DNA of 16,705 bases from Pseudomonas oryzicola (GCF_014269185.2 NZ_JABWRZ020000006.1:1-16705); one strand, 5' to 3'; positions 1 to 7,499 are shown, counted from the first letter of the stretch. The notes: generated by a model not told the origin, from the letters alone. Made by a program: numbers and translations.

Positions 1-120
1 CGCTCGATCCCCCAGGCAGCGCAAGGCCCAAGCCATGCCCCCAGGCTGCCAACCATGGCGTAACGGCCTAGGCACGCGGGCAACACGCGATCCCGCCGCC
101 CCCTATCACCCGGTAAAACC
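1..120. other. Left-edge non-coding stretch
   Basis: This is the region beyond the alaA stop codon, up to the window edge. I see no convincing gene, no T-tailed hairpin and no clean REP palindrome in it. The short open frame from 35 on the plus strand is antisense to alaA for most of its length and looks like a shadow. Confidence 0.5.
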
Positions 121-1332
121 TTACTGCGAATACCCCTTCAGGAAATTGCCGATCCGCCCGATCGCCGCTTCCAGGTCATCCACCCGCGGCAAGGTCACCA
201 CGCGGAAGTGGTCCGGCCATGGCCAGTTGAACGCCGTCCCCTGCACGATCAGCAGCTTTTCCGACAACAGCAGGTCGAGTACGAACTTCTCGTCGTTGTG
301 GATCGGGCACACCTTCGGGTCGATCTTCGGGAACGCATACAGCGCGCCCATCGGCTTCACGCAGCTCACCCCGGGGATATCGTTCAGCAGCTCGTAGGTG
401 CGGTTGCGCTGTTCCAGCAGGCGGCCCGGTGGCAGTACCAGGTCGTTGATGCTCTGGTAGCCGCCCAGCGCGGTCTGGATGGCATGCTGGGCCGGCACGT
501 TGGCACACAGGCGCATGTTGGCCAGCATGTCGATGCCTTCGATATAGCTCTGGGCGTGGTGCTTGGGCCCCGAGATGATCAGCCAACCGGAACGGAAGCC
601 CGCCACCCGGTACGACTTGGACAGGCCATTGAAGGTCAGGCACAGCAGGTCGGGGGCCAGCGAGGCGGTGCTGATGTGCACGGCTTCGTCGTAGAGGATC
701 TTGTCGTAGATCTCGTCGGAGAACACCACCAGGTTGTGCTGGCGGGCCAGCTCGAGCATGCCCAGCAACAGTTCGCGGGAGTACACCGCGCCAGTCGGGT
801 TGTTCGGGTTGATGATCACCAGCGCCTTGGTGTTCGGGGTGATCTTGGCCTTGATGTCGTCGAGGTCGGGGAACCAGTCAGCCTGTTCGTCGCACAGGTA
901 GTGCACCGGCTTGCCGCCGGCCAGGCTCACGGCTGCGGTCCACAGCGGGTAGTCGGGGGCCGGGATCAGCACTTCGTCGCCGTTGTTCAGCAATGCCTGC
1001 ATCGACATGACGATCAGCTCGGACACCCCGTTACCGAGGTAGATGTCCTCGATGGTGACGCCTTCTATGCCTTTCTGCTGGCAGTACTGCATCACGGCCT
1101 TGCGCGCACTGAACAGGCCCTTGGAATCGCTGTAGCCCTGCGCGGTAGGCAGGTTGCGGATCACATCCTGAAGGATTTCGTCAGGCGCCTCGAAGCCAAA
1201 CGGCGCCGGGTTGCCGATGTTCAGCTTGAGGATGCGGTGGCCTTCCTCTTCCAGGCGTTTGGCGTGCTTGAGCACTGGGCCGCGAATGTCATAGCAGACA
1301 TTGGCGAGCTTGTTCGATTTGCTGAACTGCAT
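121..1332 (-). CDS. alaA: Alanine/pyruvate aminotransferase (AlaA-type, PLP-dependent class I/II)
   Basis: This 403-residue protein is a fold-type I PLP aminotransferase that closely resembles E. coli AlaA, which interconverts pyruvate plus glutamate with alanine plus 2-oxoglutarate in the cytosol. Visible landmarks are the N-terminal VCYDIRGPVLKHAKRLEEEG stretch (residues 12-31) shared with AlaA, the NPNNPTG motif (175-181), the PLP lysine K239 in LSKSYRVAGFR, and the C-terminal HFRVVTLPR segment with the expected carboxylate-binding arginine. The reading frame is open for 29 more codons upstream, to an ATG at 1419. I chose the ATG at 1332 because the AlaA-like homology begins there and a GGGA-type ribosome site precedes it; the upstream extension is basic and unlike the family. 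It is divergent from msrB, with a 167-base gap. The family assignment is secure. The exact amino-acid preference is inferred from similarity. Confidence 0.93.
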   Translation of the reverse strand: MQFSKSNKLANVCYDIRGPVLKHAKRLEEEGHRILKLNIGNPAPFGFEAPDEILQDVIRNLPTAQGYSDSKGLFSARKAVMQYCQQKGIEGVTIEDIYLGNGVSELIVMSMQALLNNGDEVLIPAPDYPLWTAAVSLAGGKPVHYLCDEQADWFPDLDDIKAKITPNTKALVIINPNNPTGAVYSRELLLGMLELARQHNLVVFSDEIYDKILYDEAVHISTASLAPDLLCLTFNGLSKSYRVAGFRSGWLIISGPKHHAQSYIEGIDMLANMRLCANVPAQHAIQTALGGYQSINDLVLPPGRLLEQRNRTYELLNDIPGVSCVKPMGALYAFPKIDPKVCPIHNDEKFVLDLLLSEKLLIVQGTAFNWPWPDHFRVVTLPRVDDLEAAIGRIGNFLKGYSQ

Positions 1333-1431
1333 GATGGGATCCCGATTGAGAAAACGCGCTACGCCCCGCCGAAAGGTTTGAAAGGGCAGGAAGCGGGTGC
1401 CAGACTGAACGCCTGGCACACGAAGCCAACT

Positions 1432-1460
1432 AATATACGTGCCACCTGCGTGCCGGAAAA
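1432..1460 (-). promoter_or_regulatory. Candidate promoter for alaA
   Basis: Read on the minus strand, a TATATT -10-like hexamer (plus positions 1432-1437) lies 17 bases downstream of a poor -35-like TTTTCC (1455-1460). Transcription would begin near 1425, giving a leader of about 90 bases before the chosen start at 1332. The -10 is good and the -35 is weak, so this is a suggestion only. Confidence 0.3.
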
Positions 1461-1499
1461 GACGGTGCGCAGTGAAATTCAGCCTGCCGAGGTCCCTAC

Positions 1500-1895
1500 A
1501 TGCAAAAGATCGAGAAAACCCTGGAACAATGGCGCTCGATGCTCGACCCCGAGCAGTATCAGGTATGCCGCCTCAAAGGCACCGAGCGGCCATTCAGCGG
1601 CAAGTACAACAGCGAGCGCCGTGATGGCATCTACCACTGCATCTGCTGCGGCCTGCCACTGTTCGATGCACAGACCAAGTTCGATTCCGGCTGCGGCTGG
1701 CCGAGCTTCTATGCCCCCATCGAGGACAGCGCGATGATCGAAATTCGCGACACCTCCCACGGCATGATCCGCACCGAGGTCACCTGCGCCCGCTGCGATG
1801 CGCACCTGGGCCATGTGTTCCCGGACGGCCCGCCACCGACCGGCCTGCGCTACTGCATCAACTCGGTGTGCATCGACCTGCGCCCGCGCGACTGA
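1500..1895 (+). CDS. msrB: Peptide-methionine (R)-S-oxide reductase MsrB
   Basis: MsrB reduces the R epimer of methionine sulfoxide in proteins, using thioredoxin to recycle, and so repairs oxidatively damaged proteins. The 131-residue length is normal for a single-domain enzyme. All expected residues are visible: zinc-binding pairs C47/C50 (HCICCG) and C96/C99 (TCARC), the resolving cysteine C65 in GCGWPSF, the [11 protein letters not shown] segment, and the catalytic cysteine C119 in RYCINS. The start is supported by a GAGG ribosome site eight bases upstream. The next gene, a glutathione-peroxidase-family enzyme, begins 14 bases after the stop, so the two are very likely one transcript devoted to oxidative damage. 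The same order (msrB then gpx beside an aminotransferase) is known to me from P. aeruginosa. Confidence 0.96.
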   Translation: MQKIEKTLEQWRSMLDPEQYQVCRLKGTERPFSGKYNSERRDGIYHCICCGLPLFDAQTKFDSGCGWPSFYAPIEDSAMIEIRDTSHGMIRTEVTCARCDAHLGHVFPDGPPPTGLRYCINSVCIDLRPRD

Positions 1896-1909
1896 CCGGA
1901 GCCCGCCAC

Positions 1910-2398
1910 ATGGCTGAATCGATGCTGGATATCAAATGCGTGACCCTGGGCGGCGAGCACAAGACGCTCGGTGACTTCCCGGGCAAGGCCCTGTTGGTGG
2001 TCAATACCGCCAGCCAGTGCGGTTTTACCCCGCAATACAAAGGCCTGGAGCAACTGTGGCAGGCCTACCGGGCGCGTGGCCTGGTGGTGCTGGGCTTCCC
2101 CTGCAACCAGTTCGGCAAGCAGGAGCCGGGCGATGCGCGGGAAATCGCCCAGTTCTGCGAGCGCAATTTTGGCGTGAGCTTCCCGCTGTTTCGCAAGGTC
2201 GAGGTCAACGGCCCGGGTGCCCACCCGTTGTTCGTCGAACTCAAGCAGCGCGCCCCGGGCCTGCTCGGTTCACAGAAGATCAAGTGGAACTTCACCAAGT
2301 TCCTGGTCGATCCGGCCAGTGGCCAGGTCAGGCGCTATGCCCCCACCACCAAGCCGCAGGCTCTGCAAGCAGACATCGAGCGCCTGCTCAGCCGTTGA
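1910..2398 (+). CDS. Glutathione-peroxidase-family thiol peroxidase
   Basis: This 162-residue enzyme belongs to the glutathione peroxidase family and should reduce hydrogen peroxide and organic hydroperoxides. The catalytic tetrad is complete, with cysteine in place of selenocysteine: C37 (NTASQCGFTPQY), Q71 (KQEPG), W126 and N127 (KWNFTKFLV). C65 in GFPCNQFG and C83 in FCERNFG are further cysteines; many bacterial members use a second cysteine and thioredoxin rather than glutathione, so the true reductant is uncertain. No signal peptide is evident, so it is taken to be cytosolic. An in-frame ATG at 1868 lies inside msrB; I chose 1910 because GGAG stands about nine bases before it and the family homology starts there. 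The gene probably shares the msrB transcript. Its last 11 bases overlap the 3' end of the convergent hybrid kinase gene. Confidence 0.94.
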   Translation: MAESMLDIKCVTLGGEHKTLGDFPGKALLVVNTASQCGFTPQYKGLEQLWQAYRARGLVVLGFPCNQFGKQEPGDAREIAQFCERNFGVSFPLFRKVEVNGPGAHPLFVELKQRAPGLLGSQKIKWNFTKFLVDPASGQVRRYAPTTKPQALQADIERLLSR

Positions 2399-4703
2399 CC
2401 GGCACCCAGTGGTCGATCAGCGCCAGCAGCTCTTCGCGGCGGAACGGCTTGGCCAGATAGTCGTTCATGCCCGCCGCCCGGCAGCGTTCACGCTCCTCGG
2501 GCATGGCATTGGCGGTAAGGGCGACGATCGGCAGGTCGGGCCAGCGGCCGCTCTGGCGAATGCGTCGGCTGGCCTCGTAGCCATCCATCACCGGCATGTT
2601 GCAGTCCATCAGCACCAGGTCGAACGTGTCCTGTTCCAGCATATCCAAAGCCTCGGCGCCCTGGGTCGCCAGTTGTACCTGGCAGCCCAGCTTGGCCAGC
2701 ATGCCCTTGGCCACCAACTGGTTCACCGGGTTGTCCTCCACTAGCAGAATCCGCGCGCGGCCCTGTTCCAGGGTGATGGCCGGGCTGGCGAGCGGGTGTT
2801 CCGGCTCGAAGCCTTGCAAGGTGCGGCGCAGGGTCTGGTACAGGGCGTTGCGCGCCAGTGGTCGGGCCAGTTGATGCAGTGGGGCGAGGGCGACCGATTG
2901 TTCGCTGGGCAGGAAGTTGCCGTAGGCGGTCACCAACAGGATCGGGGTTTTCAACGCCGGACGCAGTTCGAACAGGCGGTCGAGGTCATCGGTGATCAGC
3001 AGGTCGATGGCGGCGGCATCCAGCGTGGCGCTGCTGTCATGGCGCTGATAGGCCAGCCCCCAGGCGGGCAGCAGGTCCTGGAGCAATTCATCAAGCCCGC
3101 TGCCGGCCATGCTCAGTGCCGCCACCCGTCCTTGCAGCGGCGCCGGTGCAATGGCCTCGGTGTGCACGGCCAATGGCAGCTCGGCACTGAAGCGGCTGCC
3201 AAAGCCCGGCCGCGAATCAATGTACAGGCGGCCCTGCATGGCCTTGCACAGGTTGTGCGTCAGCGCCAGGCCCAGGCCGGTGCCGCCAAACTGGCGGGTG
3301 ATGCCGGCGCCGGCCTGGATGAAAGGCTGGAAGATCCGTGCCTGGGCTTCTTCGGGGATGCCAATACCGGTATCGCGCACTTCCAGGCGCACGCCACCGA
3401 CAATGCTGGTCAGACGCACATCGACACGGCCGAAACGGGTGAACTTGAGGGCGTTGGACAGCAGATTGCTGACCACCTGGCGCACCCGTGTGGGGTCGCC
3501 CAGTACACTGCTGGGGAAGTCGCGGGCGATCAGGCAGGTCAGCTCGACACTCTGCGCAGTGTTCTGCGACAGCAGGTTGGCGGTGTCTTCGACCATCGAG
3601 CCCATGTCGAACGGAATGTGCTCCAGCTCCAGCTGGCCGGCATCGAACTTGGACAGATCGAGGATATCGTTGAGCAGCTCGACCAGGACCTTGCCCGAGT
3701 CATGGGCAATCGCCAGCTGCTGGCGCTGCTCGCTGGGCAAGGGGCTGTCCAGTGCCAGGGCGATCATGCCGAGCATGCCGTTGAGCGGGGTGCGGATCTC
3801 ATGGCTCATGTTGGCGAGGAAGGCGGAGCGCGCCTGGGCCATGTCCAAAGCCCGGCGGCGGGCTTCTTCCAGTTCCTGGTTGGAGCGGCTCAGGCTGTTG
3901 TTGCTGGCTTTCAGTTCATTGGTCCGCGCCGAGACGATGTCTTCCAGCTCGTTGAGGTACTGGGTCAGGCGGTTTTCCGCATTGCGGCGCTGGTCGATCT
4001 CGGTGGCCATGCTGACGAACTGCTGGTTGGCGACCTTCACCAACACACCGATTTCATCGTTTTCATGACCATGCGGGCAGTCCAGGCGGGTTTGCCGGGG
4101 CTTGCGCGGATCGCGGCCACTGAGCGCGCCGATCACGGTAACCAGTGGCTTGGTCAGCATCATGTAGAACAGCGCCAGCAGGATGCCGGTCAGCACCAGG
4201 CTGCGCGCAAAGCCGTTAACCAGGGTGACACCAGCGCGGTCGAGGAAGCGGGCGCCGAAGGCGTAGGTGTCCACTTCCAGGTACAGGTTGCCGAGATAGT
4301 CATCGGGCATGTGGGTCAGGTACAGGCGATCCTCGAACTGGCGCTGCTCGCCGAACAGGAAGTCGCTCAGTGACCGGTAGCGGTCCTGCATGCGCGGGCG
4401 CTCGACATCGGCCAGCACCATGCCGTTGTTGTCGCTCAGCCGCGCGCGGATGATCGCCGGCGATTGCAGCAGGCCGCTGGTCAACTCCAGGGCCAGCTCC
4501 GAGTCGATGTTGTAGGCGATGCGCGAGGCCGGGTTGTGGCTGATTTTCAGCAAGTCGCGCACTTCTCGGTTGATGGACGCGTCTTCGCTGGCATAATCGA
4601 TGCCGATCTGGATGAGACTGAGCAAGGTTCCCAGGATGAAGCCGACCAGGACTGTCAACCGGGCTTGCTTGTATGACAGGCGATTGGTGAACTTGATATC
4701 CAT
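2388..4703 (-). CDS. sagS: Hybrid sensor histidine kinase/response regulator, SagS-type
   Basis: A 771-residue inner-membrane hybrid kinase. In order: a first membrane helix near residues 16-36, a periplasmic sensor domain to about 165, a second helix near 168-184, a HAMP-like linker and coiled coil (about 200-285), HisKA with phospho-acceptor H301 (FLANMSHEIRTPLNG), the ATPase domain with NLLSNALKF and GGTGLGLAL, a degenerate receiver-like domain (about 520-635), and a canonical receiver (about 650-770) with E656/D657, phospho-acceptor D700 (LMDCNMPVMDG) and K753. There is no C-terminal Hpt domain, so a separate phosphotransfer protein is expected. In P. aeruginosa, SagS sits beside the same gpx/msrB genes and signals through HptB toward biofilm control; the role here is inferred from context and architecture. 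The ATG at 4703 follows a GGGA ribosome site. An in-frame ATG at 4745 would add 14 residues and cannot be excluded. Confidence 0.85.
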   Translation of the reverse strand: MDIKFTNRLSYKQARLTVLVGFILGTLLSLIQIGIDYASEDASINREVRDLLKISHNPASRIAYNIDSELALELTSGLLQSPAIIRARLSDNNGMVLADVERPRMQDRYRSLSDFLFGEQRQFEDRLYLTHMPDDYLGNLYLEVDTYAFGARFLDRAGVTLVNGFARSLVLTGILLALFYMMLTKPLVTVIGALSGRDPRKPRQTRLDCPHGHENDEIGVLVKVANQQFVSMATEIDQRRNAENRLTQYLNELEDIVSARTNELKASNNSLSRSNQELEEARRRALDMAQARSAFLANMSHEIRTPLNGMLGMIALALDSPLPSEQRQQLAIAHDSGKVLVELLNDILDLSKFDAGQLELEHIPFDMGSMVEDTANLLSQNTAQSVELTCLIARDFPSSVLGDPTRVRQVVSNLLSNALKFTRFGRVDVRLTSIVGGVRLEVRDTGIGIPEEAQARIFQPFIQAGAGITRQFGGTGLGLALTHNLCKAMQGRLYIDSRPGFGSRFSAELPLAVHTEAIAPAPLQGRVAALSMAGSGLDELLQDLLPAWGLAYQRHDSSATLDAAAIDLLITDDLDRLFELRPALKTPILLVTAYGNFLPSEQSVALAPLHQLARPLARNALYQTLRRTLQGFEPEHPLASPAITLEQGRARILLVEDNPVNQLVAKGMLAKLGCQVQLATQGAEALDMLEQDTFDLVLMDCNMPVMDGYEASRRIRQSGRWPDLPIVALTANAMPEERERCRAAGMNDYLAKPFRREELLALIDHWVPVNG

Positions 4704-4809
4704 GAGTCCCGAGCCGGTTCCACGTTCCTTGCGCAGCGCAAGCATAGCCGATCAACCCCGGCTGCTGGTGGGTCTGTCGCACATTCAGCCTTGAATTGCT
4801 CGATTGTCA

Positions 4810-4846
4810 GTGCCGGCCGCGGCTGAAGCCGCGAAGAGGCCGGCAC
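4810..4846. repeat. REP-type palindrome
   Basis: The outer 9-bp arms GTGCCGGCC (4810-4818) and GGCCGGCAC (4838-4846) are perfect inverted copies. They enclose a second hairpin, GCGGC/GCCGC, around TGAA, with a five-base bulge GAAGA on one side. The GCGAAGAGGCCGGCAC end is typical of the abundant P. putida REP sequence. It stands in the 176-base gap between the divergent sagS-type gene and the DUF815 gene. That is an unusual place, since REPs more often follow genes. Confidence 0.8.
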
Positions 4847-4879
4847 GGCAGCCTTGAATCTGAATCCGTAGGAGTCGTC

Positions 4880-5767
4880 ATGGACGCCCGCTTGATAGCT
4901 TTCCTGGACCGCGCCGAATCGCTACTGGCGCGCCTCGGCCCGTTGTTGCCGGCACCACGCCCGGACATCGACTGGGGCTCCACCCTGGCCGCGCGCTGGC
5001 AGCGCGATGGTCGCAGCGGCTACCTGCTGCCGCTGGAGGTCAGCCTGGACATCCGCCTGAGTGACCTGATCGGTGTCGACCAGCAGCGTGACCAGCTGGG
5101 CCGCAACACCCGCCAGTTCATCAACGGCATGCCCGCCAACCATGCGCTGCTGTGGGGCTCGCGCGGTACCGGCAAGTCGTCGCTGGTACGCGCCCTGCTG
5201 GCCGAACACGCCACTGCCGGCTTGCGCCTGATCGAAATCGAACGTGATCACCTTGCCGACCTGCCACGCGTGGTCGAGCAGCTGCAGAAACTGCCGCAGC
5301 GCTTCATCCTGTTTTGCGACGACCTGTCGTTCGAAGCCGGGGAGGGTGATTACCGGGTGCTCAAGAGCGTGCTCGACGGCTCGCTCGAACAGGCGCCAGA
5401 CAACGTGCTGCTGTACGCCACCTCCAACCGCCGCCACCTGGTGCCAGAGAAGGAAAGTGACAACGAGAACTGGAAGCGCGTCGACGGTGAACTGCACCCC
5501 AGCGAAGCGGTGGAAGACAAGATTGCCTTGTCTGACCGTTTTGGCCTGTGGCTGTCGTTCTACCCGTTCACACAGGAGCACTTCCTCGACGTGGTCGAGC
5601 ACTGGATCAGCCAGTTGGCACGCCCTGCCGGCCTGACCTGGCAGCGTACCGAAGAACTCGACATCCTCGCCGTGCGCTGGGCTACCGGCCGCGGTAACCG
5701 TAATGGCCGCTGTGCCTATCAGTTCGCCCGCTACTGGGTCGGGCTGCAATTGCTGGAGCAAAACTGA
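4880..5767 (+). CDS. DUF815-family P-loop ATPase
   Basis: This 295-residue protein matches the DUF815 family of AAA-like ATPases found across proteobacteria; its cellular role is not established. It has a Walker A motif GSRGTGKS (93-100), a Walker B strand FILFCDD (142-148), and a sensor-1-like LLYATSNRRHLVPE segment (from about 184), so nucleotide binding and hydrolysis are expected. No membrane segment or signal peptide is visible. The frame is open upstream to an ATG at 4796, but that would run through the REP palindrome. The ATG at 4880, with AGGAG five bases upstream, is clearly the start. The stop codon TGA (5765-5767) is followed directly by the ATG of the methionine sulfoxide reductase gene, so translation of the pair is probably coupled. 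Function beyond ATPase is unknown; a link to redox repair is only suggested by this coupling. Confidence 0.88.
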   Translation: MDARLIAFLDRAESLLARLGPLLPAPRPDIDWGSTLAARWQRDGRSGYLLPLEVSLDIRLSDLIGVDQQRDQLGRNTRQFINGMPANHALLWGSRGTGKSSLVRALLAEHATAGLRLIEIERDHLADLPRVVEQLQKLPQRFILFCDDLSFEAGEGDYRVLKSVLDGSLEQAPDNVLLYATSNRRHLVPEKESDNENWKRVDGELHPSEAVEDKIALSDRFGLWLSFYPFTQEHFLDVVEHWISQLARPAGLTWQRTEELDILAVRWATGRGNRNGRCAYQFARYWVGLQLLEQN

Positions 5768-6250
5768 ATGATCGACCTCAATGCCAGTGGCGCCGGACTC
5801 GACGGCTACAACCTGCTGGCGGCGCAAGTGCAGGCGCTGTTTGCCGACGAGCGTGACTTCATCGCCAATGCCGCGCAGTTCTCGGCGTTTCTGTACAACC
5901 ATGTGGACGACCTGAACTGGGCCGGGTTCTACCTCAATCGCAACGAAGAGTTGGTGCTCGGCCCGTTCCAGGGCCAGGTGGCCTGCGTGCGCATTCCCTT
6001 CAGCAAGGGCGTATGCGGAGCGGCGGCAGCGACGCGGCAGACCCAGCGGGTAGAAGACGTGCACGCGTTCCCGGGACATATTGCCTGTGACAGCGCGTCC
6101 AATAGCGAGCTGGTGATCCCGCTGGTGAAGGAGGGCAGGTTGATTGGTGTACTGGACCTGGACAGCCCGACGATCGGGCGTTTCAGCGAAGTGGATCAGC
6201 TAGGGTTGGAGCGCTTGGCGGCGCTTTTTCTGGAATTGACTGACTGCTGA
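5768..6250 (+). CDS. msrC: Free methionine-(R)-sulfoxide reductase (GAF-domain fRMsr)
   Basis: This 160-residue single GAF-domain enzyme reduces free (not protein-bound) methionine-R-sulfoxide in the cytosol. The family hallmarks are present: NWAGFYL (50-56), LGPFQGQVAC with C73, GVCGAAA with C83, and the FPGHIACD segment with C107. These three cysteines have the same spacing as the C84/C94/C118 triad of E. coli MsrC, with C107 matching the catalytic one. The ATG immediately follows the stop of the upstream DUF815 gene with no spacer, and there is no independent strong ribosome site, so it is likely translated by reinitiation from that gene. Together with msrB this locus covers both protein-bound and free R-sulfoxide; no MsrA (S-specific) gene is in the window. 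Confidence 0.93.
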   Translation: MIDLNASGAGLDGYNLLAAQVQALFADERDFIANAAQFSAFLYNHVDDLNWAGFYLNRNEELVLGPFQGQVACVRIPFSKGVCGAAAATRQTQRVEDVHAFPGHIACDSASNSELVIPLVKEGRLIGVLDLDSPTIGRFSEVDQLGLERLAALFLELTDC

Positions 6251-6259
6251 TTGTCGTTG

Positions 6260-6347
6260 CCTGCACCGGCCCGTCGCCGGCAGTCAGCCCCCCACAATGA
6301 AGGCTTGTGCCGTATCTGTGGGCGCTGGTTTGCCGGCGACAGGGCGG
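6260..6347. repeat. Degenerate REP-like inverted repeat
   Basis: A 16-base arm at 6266-6281 (CCGGCCCGTCGCCGGC) recurs inverted at 6332-6347 with two mismatches, separated by 50 bases. The right part, with TGTGGGCGCTGG followed by TTGCCGGCGACAGGG, looks like a Pseudomonas REP unit. The left part resembles one arm of the palindrome at 11161-11207. It fills most of the 120-base gap between the convergent msrC-type gene and the coiled-coil gene, where it could act as a barrier or terminator. No T-run follows it. Confidence 0.55.
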
Positions 6348-6370
6348 TCAAGCCCACGATGATTTTCGTA

Positions 6371-7138
6371 TCAGTCGTAGATTACCCGCTTCTTCCAGGT
6401 CTCTTCGTCATCGGTCTTGAGCCCCTGGGTCAGTTCGTTCTGCTCGTTCTCCGCCGGCTCCATCTTTTCCAGCACCTGGGCATTGGCCCGGGCCAGCAGT
6501 TTCTCCAGATACGTCAACTGCTCTTCATACGCCTTTGGCTCCGGCTGCTTGCGCAGGTACTGTACGCCGCGCTCGAAGGCCAGGCGCGCCTGGCCTGGCT
6601 GGCCATTCTGCAGGGCCTGCTGGCCAAGGTTGTTGAAGAATTCGATATGCAGCAGCACCAGGATATGGCGGATTTCCCTGACCCAGTGCTTGGCCTCGGG
6701 GGTGGGCAGGAAGCCTTCCTGGGCGGCGCGGGTCACCTGGTTGTGCAGCGCCTCCAGCAGAAAGCGCACGTCCTTGGCCTTGGCCTCGGTCTGGATCGGG
6801 CTGGGCGGGTTGTTTACCGCAATCTTCCCGCCCAGGGCAATCAGCCCTTCCAGTTCGGCAATGCGTGCCTTGAGTTCGGCGCTGTGCTTGTCCAGCGCCA
6901 GCTGGCGCTGGGTGAGGTTGAGTTCCAGGCGGGTCAGCAGCAGCTTCAGCGCCGGGGTCATGAACTGGCCGGGGAAGGTCTCGGTGATTTCGCCACAACG
7001 GCGCAGGCGGTCGGCCAGCTCGACTTTCAGCCGGGCGCGCTCGAGCTTGCTGTTCTCGACAACATTGTTGAGGTAGCCGATCACGATCAGCAACGCGATA
7101 CCCGCCACGATGAGCAGGGTGATCAGAAGTGGTGTCAC
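6371..7138 (-). CDS. Conserved membrane-anchored coiled-coil protein, unknown function
   Basis: I do not recognise a named family for this 255-residue protein, though similar proteins seem conserved in Pseudomonas. Residues 2-22 form one hydrophobic helix (PLLITLLIVAGIALLIVIGYL) that should anchor the N terminus in the inner membrane. The rest is soluble, highly charged and helical, with heptad-like stretches at about 25-100. A second helical region at about 160-225 could be TPR-like (LGQQALQNGQPGQARLAFERGVQYL has the A/G/Y spacing of one repeat), and the tail is acidic. The start codon is GTG, preceded by GAGG at an eight-base spacing, which makes it convincing. The gene reads away from the tRNA cluster and toward the convergent msrC-type gene. 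A scaffolding or membrane-tethering role is only a guess. Confidence 0.8.
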   Translation of the reverse strand: MTPLLITLLIVAGIALLIVIGYLNNVVENSKLERARLKVELADRLRRCGEITETFPGQFMTPALKLLLTRLELNLTQRQLALDKHSAELKARIAELEGLIALGGKIAVNNPPSPIQTEAKAKDVRFLLEALHNQVTRAAQEGFLPTPEAKHWVREIRHILVLLHIEFFNNLGQQALQNGQPGQARLAFERGVQYLRKQPEPKAYEEQLTYLEKLLARANAQVLEKMEPAENEQNELTQGLKTDDEETWKKRVIYD

Positions 7139-7320
7139 CGTTAATGCCTCGTTGAAGAAGAATCACACCCTTGAGTGTAGTAAGTTCGCCTGGGGACGAA
7201 CAGCCGCCGTGTCCTCTGCCGGCGCGCTTTGCGGGCAGGCTTTCCTTATATCGGCCGCCGCCTCCAGATCTGCACCCCGCACCCGGAAGTCGTTGATTTA
7301 AATAAATTTCTACAAAGGGG

Positions 7321-7349
7321 TTGACGCCTCTACGAACCATCCATAGAAT
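7321..7349 (+). promoter_or_regulatory. Sigma-70 promoter of the tRNA operon
   Basis: TTGACG (7321-7326) and TAGAAT (7344-7349) are separated by exactly 17 bases. An A/T-rich tract at 7294-7312 lies just upstream and could serve as an UP element. The stretch after the -10 is GCGCGCC, the GC-rich discriminator typical of stable-RNA promoters under stringent (ppGpp/DksA) control. Transcription would begin near 7356, about 68 bases before the first tRNA. Confidence 0.82.
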
Positions 7350-7423
7350 GCGCGCCACTTGCAGCGTAAAGCACACAGCGAAACGCGGCAGGGAGTGAAA
7401 GCAGGCAGCGATGCCAGCAGCGT

Positions 7424-7499
7424 GTCCCCTTCGTCTAGTGGCCTAGGACACCGCCCTTTCACGGCGGTAACAGGGGTTCGAGTCCCCTAGGGGACGCCA
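7424..7499 (+). tRNA. tRNA-Glu (anticodon UUC), copy 1
   Basis: A 76-base cloverleaf with encoded CCA. The acceptor arm GTCCCCT pairs with AGGGGAC; the anticodon stem CCGCC/GGCGG encloses CTTTCAC, giving anticodon TTC at 7458-7460; the T-loop is GTTCGAGTC. It is the first tRNA of a five-gene operon and identical to the copy at 7669. Confidence 0.97.

Noticed and set aside
208..1737. 509-codon open frame antisense to alaA and running into msrB
   Set aside because: Both overlapped genes have intact catalytic motifs; this frame has none and lacks a ribosome site.
2796..4373. 525-codon open frame antisense to the hybrid kinase
   Set aside because: No domain is visible, the composition is biased, and the opposite strand encodes a complete kinase with all motifs.
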